From NCBI GenBank assembly GCA_944321955.1, contig CALUNG010000012.1:1-64000 (forward strand): a stretch of DNA of 64,000 nucleotides, given 5' to 3'. Under the pieces are notes generated by a model, which saw nothing but the letters and a program-made list of their open reading frames with translations, made no database searches and had not been told where the DNA came from. Shown here one piece after another: positions 33,044 through 42,750 of the stretch. A program made the position numbers and the translations under genes. Origin of the DNA: an uncultured Alistipes sp. (GTDB taxonomy: Bacteria; Bacteroidota; Bacteroidia; Bacteroidales; Rikenellaceae). Position 1 is the first letter of the stretch. Every line of letters starts with the position of its first letter.

Positions 33044-34878
33044 TGTCGTATGTAGTTGCCTTGTATGTCCACGTCGAAGTTGTCGAACGGTGCCAGAACA
33101 CGGTCTATGATTACGGCACACTCCAGTCGTGTGAGTGCCTTGCCGTCGTAACGCTGTGAGGGTATGGCGTCGGGATAGATCGTCTTCTCGCCGTTGATGT
33201 CGGTGAAGATGTCGAAGAGCATGCTGGCCGTTACCGGACTCTCTCCCCACTTGTTGATGACCCGAGGATATAGTCGCGACAGTCCGCGGCACAGCTCGGC
33301 GGCCGATATGGGTTCGTCGGCTCGGAACCATGTCTGGTTCTCCCAGCCGACCGTCATGCCCGTGCTTTCGATTATGCCGGTTACGCCGATGCGCTGCATG
33401 GCGGCGAAGTGTTCGTCCGTAGACGGCCGGTCGAGGAAGGGCAGCAGATAGCCTCCCGCGGCAAGGATGTTGCGCTGTACCTCGCGTACACTCACTTCCG
33501 ACGGCTTTATCTCCCTGTCACAGGCAACGGCGGCCGTGATGCCGGCGGCTTCGCCTATCTGCATGACCACGGGCTGCAGACGTGTCGACCCGTTGACGAT
33601 ATTGGTGACCGAAATGGATTTCTCGGCGACGATAAGGTTGTCGGCCCCTTTCGGCAGCATTACGCCCATGGGCACGCCGTATGACGGTACGGAGTGGAAG
33701 TAGAGGTTTGGCAGCTGTTCCCATCCCGAGTATCGCGTGTGATGCTGGTCGACGGGATAGTCGCCAACGCCGATGGCCGTGCGGTAAAGGGTGTACTCGT
33801 AGGGATCGGTTATGTGGTTGAGCGTGAAACGCACCGCTCCGTCTATGCGTCGCGATTCGCGATGGTAGGGGATGAACGGAAAGAGATCGTCGGTGGGAAA
33901 TTCGTCGTCGGCAAGGTAGAATGTCCTGTACCCCAGTTCGTTCTGCAGGAAGTAGAGGAACCTCAGCGAACGCGCCTTTGCTTCGGCCACGGCTTCGGCA
34001 CGCTCCGCCTCGGACATCTCGATCATGTTCACGTAGAAGTCGTTGCCCTCTATTGGCCAGTTAATCATGTATTTGCCGCCGGGCAGCTGTCCGTAACTCA
34101 TCAGCATGCTCTGCGACCACATGCGGTGCGCCTCCTTGGGATGGCGGCAGCATGAATTGATGCAGCAGCAGGCGAACTCGTCCGGTGTGTAGCCTTCGGG
34201 ACGTTCGATGGTCATGTCGCGGCCGTAATCCTTGAGCACCATGACCATCGTCAGATCCTGTATGATGCCGTTGGCTTCGGTCGGAGCAATGTCCTCACCC
34301 GTATCGCTGCGGCTGTCCATGCCGATGTCGTATCCGACACCGACCATGGCGGCAATGTCGCCGAGCTCGGTGGCGTCGATGACAACACGTGCGGTTATCT
34401 TTCTCTTGTGTCCGTTACTGTCGACGGTAATGTGCCATTGCGCGCCGTCGTATTCGATATCTTCCACCGCGGAGCTCATCGCGGTGTCGAGTCTCTTCTC
34501 CGCTTTTGCCATGTTGGCGAAGATCTCGGCCCCCACATGCGGCTCGAACAGTATGTTGCTTACCCATCCTGTCTTCAGTGCCTCGGCTCCGCCGTAGCGG
34601 GCCTCGAGCGAGTCGCGGAATTCGCCCCACATGCCGCCGCGCAACTTGTAGTTGCCGTCGGTTGCGCTGACGCCGGCCGATGTCAGCATGCCGCCGAGCC
34701 ACGGTGTGGATTCTATGACCATCGTGCGGGCACCCATGCGTGCCGATCTTATGGCTGCGGCCGTTCCGCTGACGCCCCCGCCGATTACGACAACGTCGTA
34801 TGAGGAGCGCTGGCACGACATGACCAATGCGGCGGTTACCAATGCGGCCGCCATGTATTTCATTCCCGAGAGTTTCAT
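33040..34878 (-). CDS. FAD-dependent oxidoreductase with SLH-like C-terminus, lipoprotein
   Basis: A protein of 612 residues. The signal ends in a lipobox LVMSC, probably from the ATG at residue 1 or 6. A Rossmann FAD site DVVVIGGGVSGTAAAIRSARMG is at about 29-50, then ESTPWLGGMLTSAG. The body matches the FAD_oxidored (pfam12831-type) family. The last ~120 residues (from about 490) hold two S-layer-homology-like repeats: IGVTGIIESTG then WFRADEPISAAEL, and later GKALTRLECAVIIDR. No substrate is known. It is coupled to its neighbours by four-base overlaps on both sides. Confidence 0.82.
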   Translation of the reverse strand: MKLSGMKYMAAALVTAALVMSCQRSSYDVVVIGGGVSGTAAAIRSARMGARTMVIESTPWLGGMLTSAGVSATDGNYKLRGGMWGEFRDSLEARYGGAEALKTGWVSNILFEPHVGAEIFANMAKAEKRLDTAMSSAVEDIEYDGAQWHITVDSNGHKRKITARVVIDATELGDIAAMVGVGYDIGMDSRSDTGEDIAPTEANGIIQDLTMVMVLKDYGRDMTIERPEGYTPDEFACCCINSCCRHPKEAHRMWSQSMLMSYGQLPGGKYMINWPIEGNDFYVNMIEMSEAERAEAVAEAKARSLRFLYFLQNELGYRTFYLADDEFPTDDLFPFIPYHRESRRIDGAVRFTLNHITDPYEYTLYRTAIGVGDYPVDQHHTRYSGWEQLPNLYFHSVPSYGVPMGVMLPKGADNLIVAEKSISVTNIVNGSTRLQPVVMQIGEAAGITAAVACDREIKPSEVSVREVQRNILAAGGYLLPFLDRPSTDEHFAAMQRIGVTGIIESTGMTVGWENQTWFRADEPISAAELCRGLSRLYPRVINKWGESPVTASMLFDIFTDINGEKTIYPDAIPSQRYDGKALTRLECAVIIDRVLAPFDNFDVDIQGNYIRQ

Positions 34879-36314
34879 TCAGTCGTACGTTTGAGTGTTA
34901 TTGTTCGGGTGTATGTGCGTCCGAATCTGTCGGTGGCCGTCACGCTTGCGCTTTCGGCTCCAGGTACCACGGCCGCACGGTAGAAGTGGTCGGCCGGAGT
35001 GGGGTAGACGTATTCGTGATCGAGCCCTTCGGTTGTGGCGTACATCTTCTGGGCTGCCGGATCATAGGTCTTGAAACGCTCCATGCGGCTCTCGGTACCG
35101 TCGTCGAAACGTATGCGTACGTCCCATGACGTGTCGCTGTCCCAGATGTTCGCAACGACATAACCGGCAAACTGCGGATGCTCCGCGCCGTCGTATACTA
35201 CCATCTGATGGTCGGCCGCGTGATCCGTAGGCTTGTAGTACCACCGTATCTCCGTGCCGTCGACCTCGTAGACTTCGTATCCGCGGGGCGTGCCGTCGGT
35301 GCACAACGGTCCTTGCCACCATGCGCCGCTTATGGCCGGCGTTACATGCTCGTACAGACGCTCGCCGATGATCTGGTTGTAAGCCGTGTGCATGTGTCCC
35401 GATATGATGTGGGCGTTGTATGGCTCGAGCAGGCGGTGCAGGCTCGAGGCGTTGGTGGCTATGAGCGATATGTTGTCATAGGTGAAACGCTCGCGGTCGG
35501 AGGGTTCGCATGTCGAGGGTATGTGCATGCAGACGATGACGAGTTTCTCCTTGGGTACGTATCCGAGATCGCGCTCCAGCCACCGCATCTGCCTTTCGTC
35601 GATGTAGCCTATGTAGAAATAGTCGCGTCCGATGTAGAAGTTGTCGTTGAGTATGACGTAGTGGGCATCTCCCACGTCGAAGGAGAAGTATGTCGGCCCG
35701 AATGTCTCCTCCCATTTGGTCCACGAAGTCTCGAACGTGCGTCCGTAGAGTGTCATGTCGTGATTGCCCATGGCGCTGAAATAGGGTATGCCGGAGAGTG
35801 CGGCCGTCCTGTTGTAACGGTCGTAGAAACCGTGGTCGTACGACGTAACGTCGCCGCAGCACAACCCGTGGAACGGAATGTCGTATGATTCGACCGTGGC
35901 ACGTATGTCCCTCATCGCCTCCTCGAGTAGCGGAAACTCCTTTTCAGCCCATATCTGCGGGTCGGCGATGGCTATGAAACCGTGGCGGGTGTCGTCCTGC
36001 TCCTTGCGTTGCAGTTCGAAGTCGAAGACGGTGGTTCCCGGTTCGATGCATCTCCAGAATTGAGGTACGCTGTTTCGGGTTTCGACCATGTAGCCCGCCG
36101 GTACGGTGATGTATACGAACCGGCTGTCGTCATCCGATTCGAGCGTATAACGCCCTTTGGCGTCGGTAACGGCAAAATGTTCGCCGTCGGTGACCACAAC
36201 GTCGGCCACGCCCCTGCCCTGACACTGCACCCTGCCTTTCAGCATGCGCATGCCTGCCCCGTAGAGGTATGGCGTCAGTAGAAGCGCCATAACCAGCAAT
36301 ATTGACCTTTTCAT
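34875..36314 (-). CDS. Calcineurin-like metallophosphoesterase
   Basis: A protein of 479 residues with a signal peptide (1-19). An N-terminal Ig/carboxypeptidase-like domain (about 25-100) precedes the metallophosphoesterase core (about 110-370): IADPQ, CCGDVTSYDHG, AMGNHD, VCMHIPST and ISGHMHTAYN, the metal ligand motifs. A C-terminal beta domain (about 400-479) follows. The layout matches the Bacteroidetes CpdA-like family with extra N- and C-terminal domains. It hydrolyses a phosphoester of unknown identity in the periplasm. The stop overlaps the FAD oxidoreductase start by four bases. No TAnnTTTG box is seen in the 179 bp before it. Confidence 0.88.
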   Translation of the reverse strand: MKRSILLVMALLLTPYLYGAGMRMLKGRVQCQGRGVADVVVTDGEHFAVTDAKGRYTLESDDDSRFVYITVPAGYMVETRNSVPQFWRCIEPGTTVFDFELQRKEQDDTRHGFIAIADPQIWAEKEFPLLEEAMRDIRATVESYDIPFHGLCCGDVTSYDHGFYDRYNRTAALSGIPYFSAMGNHDMTLYGRTFETSWTKWEETFGPTYFSFDVGDAHYVILNDNFYIGRDYFYIGYIDERQMRWLERDLGYVPKEKLVIVCMHIPSTCEPSDRERFTYDNISLIATNASSLHRLLEPYNAHIISGHMHTAYNQIIGERLYEHVTPAISGAWWQGPLCTDGTPRGYEVYEVDGTEIRWYYKPTDHAADHQMVVYDGAEHPQFAGYVVANIWDSDTSWDVRIRFDDGTESRMERFKTYDPAAQKMYATTEGLDHEYVYPTPADHFYRAAVVPGAESASVTATDRFGRTYTRTITLKRTTE

Positions 36315-36493
36315 GTTTATCGTCTGTATGGTGTTTGTCGTCTCTGTCGCCGTATTACGTCCGGACCGACGGTCTCCTTATCTCCGATATCGGTCGCGTC
36401 GCGGTTGCTCATATCCGTGAATGTTCACTGCCTCCTTTTGCCGTCGGGGTGTCGCACTCCGCTACATGAAGTGCCGTCCTGCCGTGTCGGGTG

Positions 36494-37423
36494 TCAGTCG
36501 ATAAAGTATTCGCGGTATCTGTCGTAGAGATTGTGCGCGGAGGCATAGCACGACTGCGGCGACATGAAGTGCGAAAATTCGAAAGTTATGGCCTTGTCAT
36601 ATCCGGCACGTGCCGCCGCCTCGAGTTTCATGCGCAGCTTCTCGAACTTTATGGGCAGAAACTTTATGGGCATGTCGCGGTCGAACGTCTCGGCGTTTGT
36701 CCAGCACTCCATTCCGTATTTGTCGGCCAGTCGTTTGTTCACCTCGAAGAAGGCGTCGAGCTCGTCGTAGTCGATATGTCCGTCCTGGAAGGCCACGGCA
36801 TCGACAGCCTCATGTATGCCGTCGAAGATCTCGTCCCATTCACGTTCGTGCTCGGCAACCGATACCGCATCTTCCTTGCTTAGCGAGGCCGAGGCGGCCA
36901 GTACGGCCTTCTTGCCGTCGATCCATGGCGATATGAGCGTAGGCATGCCTCCCGATACGGCCTTGCACTGCATGCCCTGTGCCCTGAAGGCCTCGATTGC
37001 CCCTTTGGTACGTCGGCTTATCTCACCGCTGAGGTACCATCCCGCGAAACTTGCATGGCGGCTTCCGTAGTTCTGCCATACCTCGTCTATTACATACCTG
37101 TTGTATTCGGTATCGCGGCTCATGTCGCCCGTGTCCCAATAGTATCCCGAATCGTAGAGCCCGAAATAGAACTTCATGCCGTGCTTGTCCGACAGTCTGA
37201 GGAACATGTCCAGCAGATCGACCGACGGGGTATAGCACCCCTTGCCGACAAGGTATTTCGAGGGGTAGGTGATGAACTTGCGGTAACCCGAGCGGATCAT
37301 TATGACCGTATCGATGCCTATTCGCTTCATGTTGACGAAATCGGCATCCCATTGGGCCTCCCCCCAGTTCTGATGAGGAATGTCGTGACTTATTTCATCC
37401 AGAAAAGTACCTGTGATCTTCAT
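36494..37423 (-). CDS. DUF4434 protein, glycoside hydrolase-like TIM barrel
   Basis: A protein of 309 residues without a signal peptide. The pattern MKITGTFLDEI, GIDTVIMIRSGYRKF and GMKFYFGLYDSGYYW is that of DUF4434 proteins, thought to be TIM barrel glycoside hydrolases. Acidic candidates for catalysis include Glu in WYLSGEIS (about 133) and Asp in VAFQDGHIDYDE (about 212). The lack of a signal peptide puts it in the cytosol, where it may process imported oligosaccharide. It starts 12 bp after the DUF5009 stop. Confidence 0.75.
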   Translation of the reverse strand: MKITGTFLDEISHDIPHQNWGEAQWDADFVNMKRIGIDTVIMIRSGYRKFITYPSKYLVGKGCYTPSVDLLDMFLRLSDKHGMKFYFGLYDSGYYWDTGDMSRDTEYNRYVIDEVWQNYGSRHASFAGWYLSGEISRRTKGAIEAFRAQGMQCKAVSGGMPTLISPWIDGKKAVLAASASLSKEDAVSVAEHEREWDEIFDGIHEAVDAVAFQDGHIDYDELDAFFEVNKRLADKYGMECWTNAETFDRDMPIKFLPIKFEKLRMKLEAAARAGYDKAITFEFSHFMSPQSCYASAHNLYDRYREYFID

Positions 37424-37435
37424 GTATGTGTCTGT

Positions 37436-38842
37436 TTAGGATTTCCAATAAATGTTTTTGCGGGTCATCGGATACGTGACCGCCACGACCAGCAGTGCAT
37501 AGATTACGCCGCGCAGGAACCCGCACCACGGAGACAGTGCGGCCATGCGTCCGATGAGCACCGACAGCATGGTCAGCGTGGCGACCGGCGTGATGAGATA
37601 TCCCGAAGCCGTATAGGCGAACATGGGATTGGCTCCGCATGCCGACAGCACCCTGAATCGTATCTTGAAGTGCGAGTTCGCTACCATCGCCATGAGTACT
37701 ACGAACGATGCCAGGGCCGAAGTTACGAAAAAATAGCTTACCGTAGCCGGATCTTTCTTTATTCCGCCCTCCAGCGGTTCGGCGACATATCCCAGCAGCA
37801 GCCATATCATTGCTGCGTGCAGCAACTGCAGGCGCATGCCGTTCTGTCGGTCCTCCATCATGCGGCCCAACGCTTCGGCGCAGACGCACAGCAGGATCGA
37901 TATCACGGCGGCCAATGCCACACGACGTGTAAACATTCCCCATATCGACACGACGGTCAGCGCTGCGAGTACGAGTTCCAGCAGTATGGCATGGGCCATC
38001 TTCCCCTTTTCGTATTCGGTGGTAACTGCTGTTTGTGCAGAGAGCCGGTTGTGGATGATGTCGCCGGCAATGGTTCCCGGGATTATTATGCAAAGATACT
38101 GTATGTAGTCGAAGCTGAACAGCCATCCGACAGGTTCCCATTCCCATATTCGGTTGCCCCACTCCGTTTCGACTCCGGAGGCGAGTTTGAAGAGTGTCAG
38201 TACGGCGAGAATGACGATTCGTGCGGTGAGGCTGTTGCGTGTGAACCACCATGCGAGCGTCCCGAACAGGGCCATGTTCGACAGTATCAGAATGATGATG
38301 TCGCTGTGTCGTACCGAAACGTCAACGCCGAAAAGGGGCGAATACAGAGCCGTGACAATGATCAGTGCCGCGCATCCGCACCAGTTCATGATCGTGTTTT
38401 TGCGCCGATCCATTGACGGCACACGCACGAACATCACGAAGAAGAGTCCCCATACGACCAGTGTCGCCGCGGCTGCCGCATACCGGTTGGTTTCGTGCAG
38501 CAGTCCCATGCGCGTATTGCCGAGAAATATGGCGAACAGCGCCAGCCACAGCCATCGGTGTACGGCACCTCGTGTGATCTCCTGCCACCCCTCTCCCCGG
38601 GATTCCCTCTTGCGCAGGGCAAGAGGTATGGCTGCACCCATCGAGAAGAGAAAGAACGGAAAGACCAGATCGACCCATGTAATGCCGGCCACTTCGGGAT
38701 TGAACGCAAATGTCGGCGGCGGCAACTGAGCGTGGAACATGGCTGCCGGCAGATCGGCATGCCAGATCATCTGACCCGAGAGTACCATGCCGATGATTGC
38801 CAGAGCCCGCAATACGTCTATTGCCTCGATGCGTCCGTTCAT
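37436..38842 (-). CDS. DUF5009 membrane protein (NagX/HGSNAT-like)
   Basis: A protein of 468 residues with about eleven predicted membrane helices, starting RIEAIDVLRALAIIGM, then an invariant-looking FAFNPEVAGITWVDLVFPFFLFSMG. This is the DUF5009/NagX family, related to the transmembrane acetyltransferase HGSNAT that acetylates lysosomal heparan sulfate. A conserved His near residue 28 (MIWHADLPAAM) is a candidate for the acetyl relay. In some bacteria NagX genes are linked to N-acetylglucosamine use. Here it is an inner-membrane PUL protein. It starts 16 bp after the SGNH esterase stop. Confidence 0.85.
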   Translation of the reverse strand: MNGRIEAIDVLRALAIIGMVLSGQMIWHADLPAAMFHAQLPPPTFAFNPEVAGITWVDLVFPFFLFSMGAAIPLALRKRESRGEGWQEITRGAVHRWLWLALFAIFLGNTRMGLLHETNRYAAAAATLVVWGLFFVMFVRVPSMDRRKNTIMNWCGCAALIIVTALYSPLFGVDVSVRHSDIIILILSNMALFGTLAWWFTRNSLTARIVILAVLTLFKLASGVETEWGNRIWEWEPVGWLFSFDYIQYLCIIIPGTIAGDIIHNRLSAQTAVTTEYEKGKMAHAILLELVLAALTVVSIWGMFTRRVALAAVISILLCVCAEALGRMMEDRQNGMRLQLLHAAMIWLLLGYVAEPLEGGIKKDPATVSYFFVTSALASFVVLMAMVANSHFKIRFRVLSACGANPMFAYTASGYLITPVATLTMLSVLIGRMAALSPWCGFLRGVIYALLVVAVTYPMTRKNIYWKS

Positions 38843-38858
38843 GTTGCGACGGCTTTTT

Positions 38859-39530
38859 TCAGTCTATATATTTCATCTTCTTCAGATGATCTACCCAGAT
38901 GACGTAGCCTTCGGGATGCAGGTGTATGCCGTCTTTCGTGAGTTCGGTTCTTACCTGGCCCTTTTCATCGCTCAGCAGCGGTGCGAGGTCTACGTACGTG
39001 ATCCCTTTCTCGGCACACAGATCGCGCAGACGCCGGTTGAGTTCGCGCACGAGCGCCTTCTTGCCCTTGATGTAGTCGTAGGCCAGCACGTCGTCGTTGG
39101 GCGTCAGAACGCTCTGTATGTATATCTCGCATCCGGGAACCTTTTCGCGGATCATTTCGGTCATGGTGCGGATGTTGGCGAAGACGTCATCCAGAGGATA
39201 ACCGGCCGATATGTCGTTTATGCCGGCCATGATGAATATCTTGCGCGGCGACGATTCGAGTATCTCCGGCAGACGGTCCAGCATCCCGTATGTGTTGTCT
39301 CCGCCGATGCCGCGGTTCACGACCGTTATGCCGGGCAGCAGCATGCTCCACCACCCCTGTTCGGTAATGCTGTTGCCGAGGAATACGACTGCCTCCCGAG
39401 GCATGCCTTCACGTGTATGGGCCGCACGGCGGCAGTCATAGTACGAGTTGTGGAACGACGGTTCCCTGGCCGAAGCCGATGATCCGGCCAGCGCGCATGC
39501 CGCAAACAGGACGAACATCACTCTTTTCAT
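38859..39530 (-). CDS. SGNH/GDSL-type esterase
   Basis: A protein of 223 residues with a signal peptide (1-21). The SGNH blocks are FLGNSITEQG (Ser near 53), GIGGDNTYG, MAGINDIS and DGIHLHPEG (Asp and His), in the correct order, so the catalytic residues are complete. The size is typical for the GDSL-like hydrolases in Bacteroidetes PULs, which remove O-acetyl groups from glycans. It is exported to the periplasm. It lies 12 bp downstream of the second GHL10-like gene. Confidence 0.9.
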   Translation of the reverse strand: MKRVMFVLFAACALAGSSASAREPSFHNSYYDCRRAAHTREGMPREAVVFLGNSITEQGWWSMLLPGITVVNRGIGGDNTYGMLDRLPEILESSPRKIFIMAGINDISAGYPLDDVFANIRTMTEMIREKVPGCEIYIQSVLTPNDDVLAYDYIKGKKALVRELNRRLRDLCAEKGITYVDLAPLLSDEKGQVRTELTKDGIHLHPEGYVIWVDHLKKMKYID

Positions 39531-39542
39531 GATTGGATCGCG

Positions 39543-40943
39543 TTATTTGATCATGTTCATGCCCTGCTCGACGTAGCTCCACTGGTTGGCCTTCTTCAGG
39601 TGGATCATGTCGAAGAGGAAGTATCCGTTGCAGGCATCGTAGCAGGCCTTCACCGAGTTGGTTATGGCCGCATTTTCCTCCTGCTGCGTATATTTGTCGT
39701 CGTAGTCCCAGTTGCCTACGTCAGGACCTCCGGCAACGAGCGGGCAGGCTCCGGCCGTACGTTTCATGGCCAGAGTGCAGAATCCCTGCATGGTCCACTC
39801 ACTCGAGCCGTAGACGTTGCCCGGCGAGGCGTATGCCCCGATGAGCATGTGATCCATGATGTCGGCATATCCGTAATTCTTGTAGTCGGCGGTGGCCCAT
39901 GTCGGGAAATCGGCCGATGTGTCGTATGTGGGGGCGCCCCAGTTCACGCCGACATCGTAGTATGTCGAGTACCAGCCGCCTACGTATACGCCGAACTTGA
40001 TGTTCGGATTGACGCTGCGGACGGCCTCCTTGGCCTTGTGCATGAAGTCGTGGATGACCTTGACACGGAATTCGAGCCACTTCTTGAGGTCGGGATACGA
40101 CGACACCATCGAAGCCGTAACCGACGACGTGTAGCCGGCGGGCAGCACGTCGCTGGCGAAGTCGACGCTGTGTCCGCAATACTCCTCGAATGCCTTGCGT
40201 GTCAGTTCGGAGAAGTCGCTGTCGAGCGCGTCGAAGCGTCCGCGGTCGAGAATTATGCCGTCCAGATCGCTGTATGCCGCCAGATCCTTGAGCAGGCTGC
40301 AGATATATTCCTGTACGTCGGGATTGACAGGATTGAAGAACTTCGATGTCTCGATGCCCGTATCGAGCGTGTTGACATAGCCGTTCGCGGTGTTGAGTAC
40401 CGTCGCCCACTCCTTCTTGTCGCTGTCGCGGAAGAGTACGCCCTCGCTGCCGAGCGAGGTGACGTTGCCGCCGACCATGGTGTTGAAGCCGGCGTGTATG
40501 CGCAAACCGAGCTCATGACCTATGTCGATGAAGGCCTGGAGATAGTCCCAGTCGGCCGTGCGTTCTATCTTCGTATATCCAGTTGCGGTCCATGCTCCGA
40601 GCCACTTCACCTGCTGGCAATTCTCCGAACGGAACAGTACGTCGCCCGAGGTTGGACGTACGTCGACCACGACGTCCGTGAATCCGACCTCTTTGGCCTT
40701 TTCGAGGTCGCGGCGTATGTTCTCCTGACTGTTTGCGAAGTCGGGGAAATTGGCGGCGGCGTCCACCCAGATGTAACAAGCCTTCTGGCCTGCGGGTACG
40801 GGATCGTCCGGATCCTCATCTTCATCCGGTTTCTCCTGTTCATCCTTCGGGTCGTCGGGGAAGACGTACTCGGGCTTGTTGGCCGTCGAGCACGTAACGC
40901 ATGCGATTGCAGCGATGGCAATGGCAAATCTCAAAAATTTCAT
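39543..40943 (-). CDS. GHL10-like glycosyl hydrolase, second copy
   Basis: A protein of 466 residues with a lipobox (CVTCS, Cys18) and a linker rich in Asp, Glu and Pro (about 28-50), typical of surface lipoproteins. The domain begins CYIWVDAAANF and contains VGFTDVVVDVRPTSGD, LDGIILDRGRFD and GVYVGGWYSTYYDVGVNWG, which fits the GHL10 family of TIM barrel hydrolases. It is a paralogue of the 47605-48924 gene by these shared motifs. The substrate is not known. A hairpin at 40977-41002 lies between it and the SusE-position gene. Confidence 0.8.
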   Translation of the reverse strand: MKFLRFAIAIAAIACVTCSTANKPEYVFPDDPKDEQEKPDEDEDPDDPVPAGQKACYIWVDAAANFPDFANSQENIRRDLEKAKEVGFTDVVVDVRPTSGDVLFRSENCQQVKWLGAWTATGYTKIERTADWDYLQAFIDIGHELGLRIHAGFNTMVGGNVTSLGSEGVLFRDSDKKEWATVLNTANGYVNTLDTGIETSKFFNPVNPDVQEYICSLLKDLAAYSDLDGIILDRGRFDALDSDFSELTRKAFEEYCGHSVDFASDVLPAGYTSSVTASMVSSYPDLKKWLEFRVKVIHDFMHKAKEAVRSVNPNIKFGVYVGGWYSTYYDVGVNWGAPTYDTSADFPTWATADYKNYGYADIMDHMLIGAYASPGNVYGSSEWTMQGFCTLAMKRTAGACPLVAGGPDVGNWDYDDKYTQQEENAAITNSVKACYDACNGYFLFDMIHLKKANQWSYVEQGMNMIK

Positions 40944-40976
40944 GGCTGTAAATATGTTTTCTTGTGATATTAGTAC

Positions 40977-41002
40977 CCGCAGCCCCGGTCAGGGGGCTGC
41001 GG
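40977..41002 (-). other. Intergenic hairpin between PUL genes
   Basis: CCGCAGCCCC (40977-40986) and GGGGCTGCGG (40993-41002) form a 10 bp perfect stem without a following T-run on the minus strand. Such hairpins in sus-type operons can act as mRNA stabilising or attenuating elements. Confidence 0.6.
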
Positions 41003-41016
41003 ATTGTAGTTTACGC

Positions 41017-42732
41017 CTATTCCTGGGCGATGCAGTCGAATTGCACGCAGCCTACATATCCGTTGCAGAACATGAAGTATGCGTTCATGAAGTAGCCGTC
41101 CGAAGAGGTGTGGAGCACGACGTCGACAAAGGCGTTGGAGTTCTGTCCGTCGTTGAGGCGGCCTCCGTACTTGCCGTATCCGTCGCTGCCGCGGTCGAGC
41201 GAGTATACAACGGGCGATGCTTCGTCGTCGAGTCGTCCGGTGAATGTCTCGGGATATTTGGCCTCGACAATCCACATCGCTCCGGCTACGCCCCACGTGA
41301 ACGAGGTCTCCATGGCCGTGATCACGTAGTTCACGCCGTTGAATTCGCGTGCATCGACGGCAAGCATCTGTTCGTTGCCGGTCAGTTCGCCGACCATGCT
41401 GGCCTTGGCCGTATTCGTGGCGCCGTCCACCCATGTAAGTGTGTTGTTCGAGTATCCGCAGACGAAGTAATCCGAGGTTTCGTCTGTGCCGCCGTATGCC
41501 GCATCACCGTTTGTCCAGCCCTTGCTCATGCCGGTTACCTGTGTCCATACCGGTGTCTGGCTGACGGGAGCTCCGCCCTTGACGAACCAGCGCCATGTCG
41601 AAGTCGTGCCGGTGCTTGTCCAGCCGCAGTATACGGCCGATATCACGGCATCGCCGTAGACGTCGCCACGTACGGATACGTGTTTGCCGTACGGTTCGGT
41701 CGTGGCGTGTTCGATGAATACTTCGGGAGTGGAGTATACGTCCTTCATGCGCAGGATTCGGAATACGCCTCCGTCATCGGGAATAAGGTTGCTGATGATG
41801 AGATGGCCGGCATCGTCCGAGGTGATGAAGTAGCTCTTCGTCGGCGACAGATACTGTCCGAGGTCGAGCTTCCCGACAACGGCTCCCGACTTGGCGTCGA
41901 GGATTATGGGCGCCTCGCCGTGCGGGTTGATCACCACATGGTCGTCCGTTGCGGCGACGCTGGTGGTGATGTCGAGAGTGTTTACTCCCACGGCCGAGAG
42001 TTTGGTTGCCCAAAGCAGTTTGCCGCTGCCCTGACGCATGCCCGACTCGACGCGTGTCGGTTCGGACTGCTGCAGTGTCCATTCGCGGCTGGTTACGCCG
42101 TCCTGGGCTATCACGGTGAAGGTCATCGGTTGGTCGGGCGAGCACCAGAACGCCTTGGTGGCCGGATCAGGTACGATCTTGGCATGCGGCGACAACGTAT
42201 AGTCGGCGAATACGTTCTTGAGCTCCTCGAAATATATGAGCGAAGCCGTGGCGCTGTTCTTGTCGATTATGGCCGACACGTCGATGTCGCGAACCGTAAA
42301 GCTCTCGATGTCGCAGGCGTCGCTCTTCTTGAGGGCTGCCTTGATCGTCCATTCGGTCTTCTGCTTCTGCTGGTCGGTCACCGTTACGGTGTATCGCTGC
42401 GTAAGGTCGATGGTATGGAGCGACGGCTCGACCGTCACGTTGTCGTCGAGGTTGAACATGACGTACACTTTGGTATAGTTCTCGAGACTCTGTACGTTGT
42501 CGGACTCCACGGGGTAGGTGTACGGTACCTGTACGGTTATCGTGTGCTCCTCGTAGTCGATCTCGCCCGGAAATCCCGATTCGTCGGCCGTATGGTATCC
42601 CTCCCATGTCGGATAGGCCGTGAACGCGTTGATCCCCTTGTTGGCAACGGGAGGAACGAGCTCCTCGGGCTGATGGCATCCTGCCAGAGGCAGCATGACG
42701 ATCAATGCAAGTGAATATAATGTCTTTTTCAT
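41017..42732 (-). CDS. SusE-position surface lipoprotein with DUF5018-like repeats
   Basis: A protein of 571 residues with a lipobox LAGC (Cys19). The N-terminal part (about 30-230) has two beta-sandwich repeats of the DUF5018 type (ITVQVPYTYPV, then a second unit around DIESFTVRDIDVSAII). The C-terminal ~340 residues hold a separate domain, with DAGHLIISNLIPDD and GDVYGDAVISAV, and end CVQFDCIAQE. That domain is shared with the divergent 51277 gene. Its position after SusD suggests a surface glycan-binding role like SusE/SusF; the ligand is unknown. Confidence 0.78.
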   Translation of the reverse strand: MKKTLYSLALIVMLPLAGCHQPEELVPPVANKGINAFTAYPTWEGYHTADESGFPGEIDYEEHTITVQVPYTYPVESDNVQSLENYTKVYVMFNLDDNVTVEPSLHTIDLTQRYTVTVTDQQKQKTEWTIKAALKKSDACDIESFTVRDIDVSAIIDKNSATASLIYFEELKNVFADYTLSPHAKIVPDPATKAFWCSPDQPMTFTVIAQDGVTSREWTLQQSEPTRVESGMRQGSGKLLWATKLSAVGVNTLDITTSVAATDDHVVINPHGEAPIILDAKSGAVVGKLDLGQYLSPTKSYFITSDDAGHLIISNLIPDDGGVFRILRMKDVYSTPEVFIEHATTEPYGKHVSVRGDVYGDAVISAVYCGWTSTGTTSTWRWFVKGGAPVSQTPVWTQVTGMSKGWTNGDAAYGGTDETSDYFVCGYSNNTLTWVDGATNTAKASMVGELTGNEQMLAVDAREFNGVNYVITAMETSFTWGVAGAMWIVEAKYPETFTGRLDDEASPVVYSLDRGSDGYGKYGGRLNDGQNSNAFVDVVLHTSSDGYFMNAYFMFCNGYVGCVQFDCIAQE

Positions 42733-42750
42733 GGTCTTGAACTTATGCTG

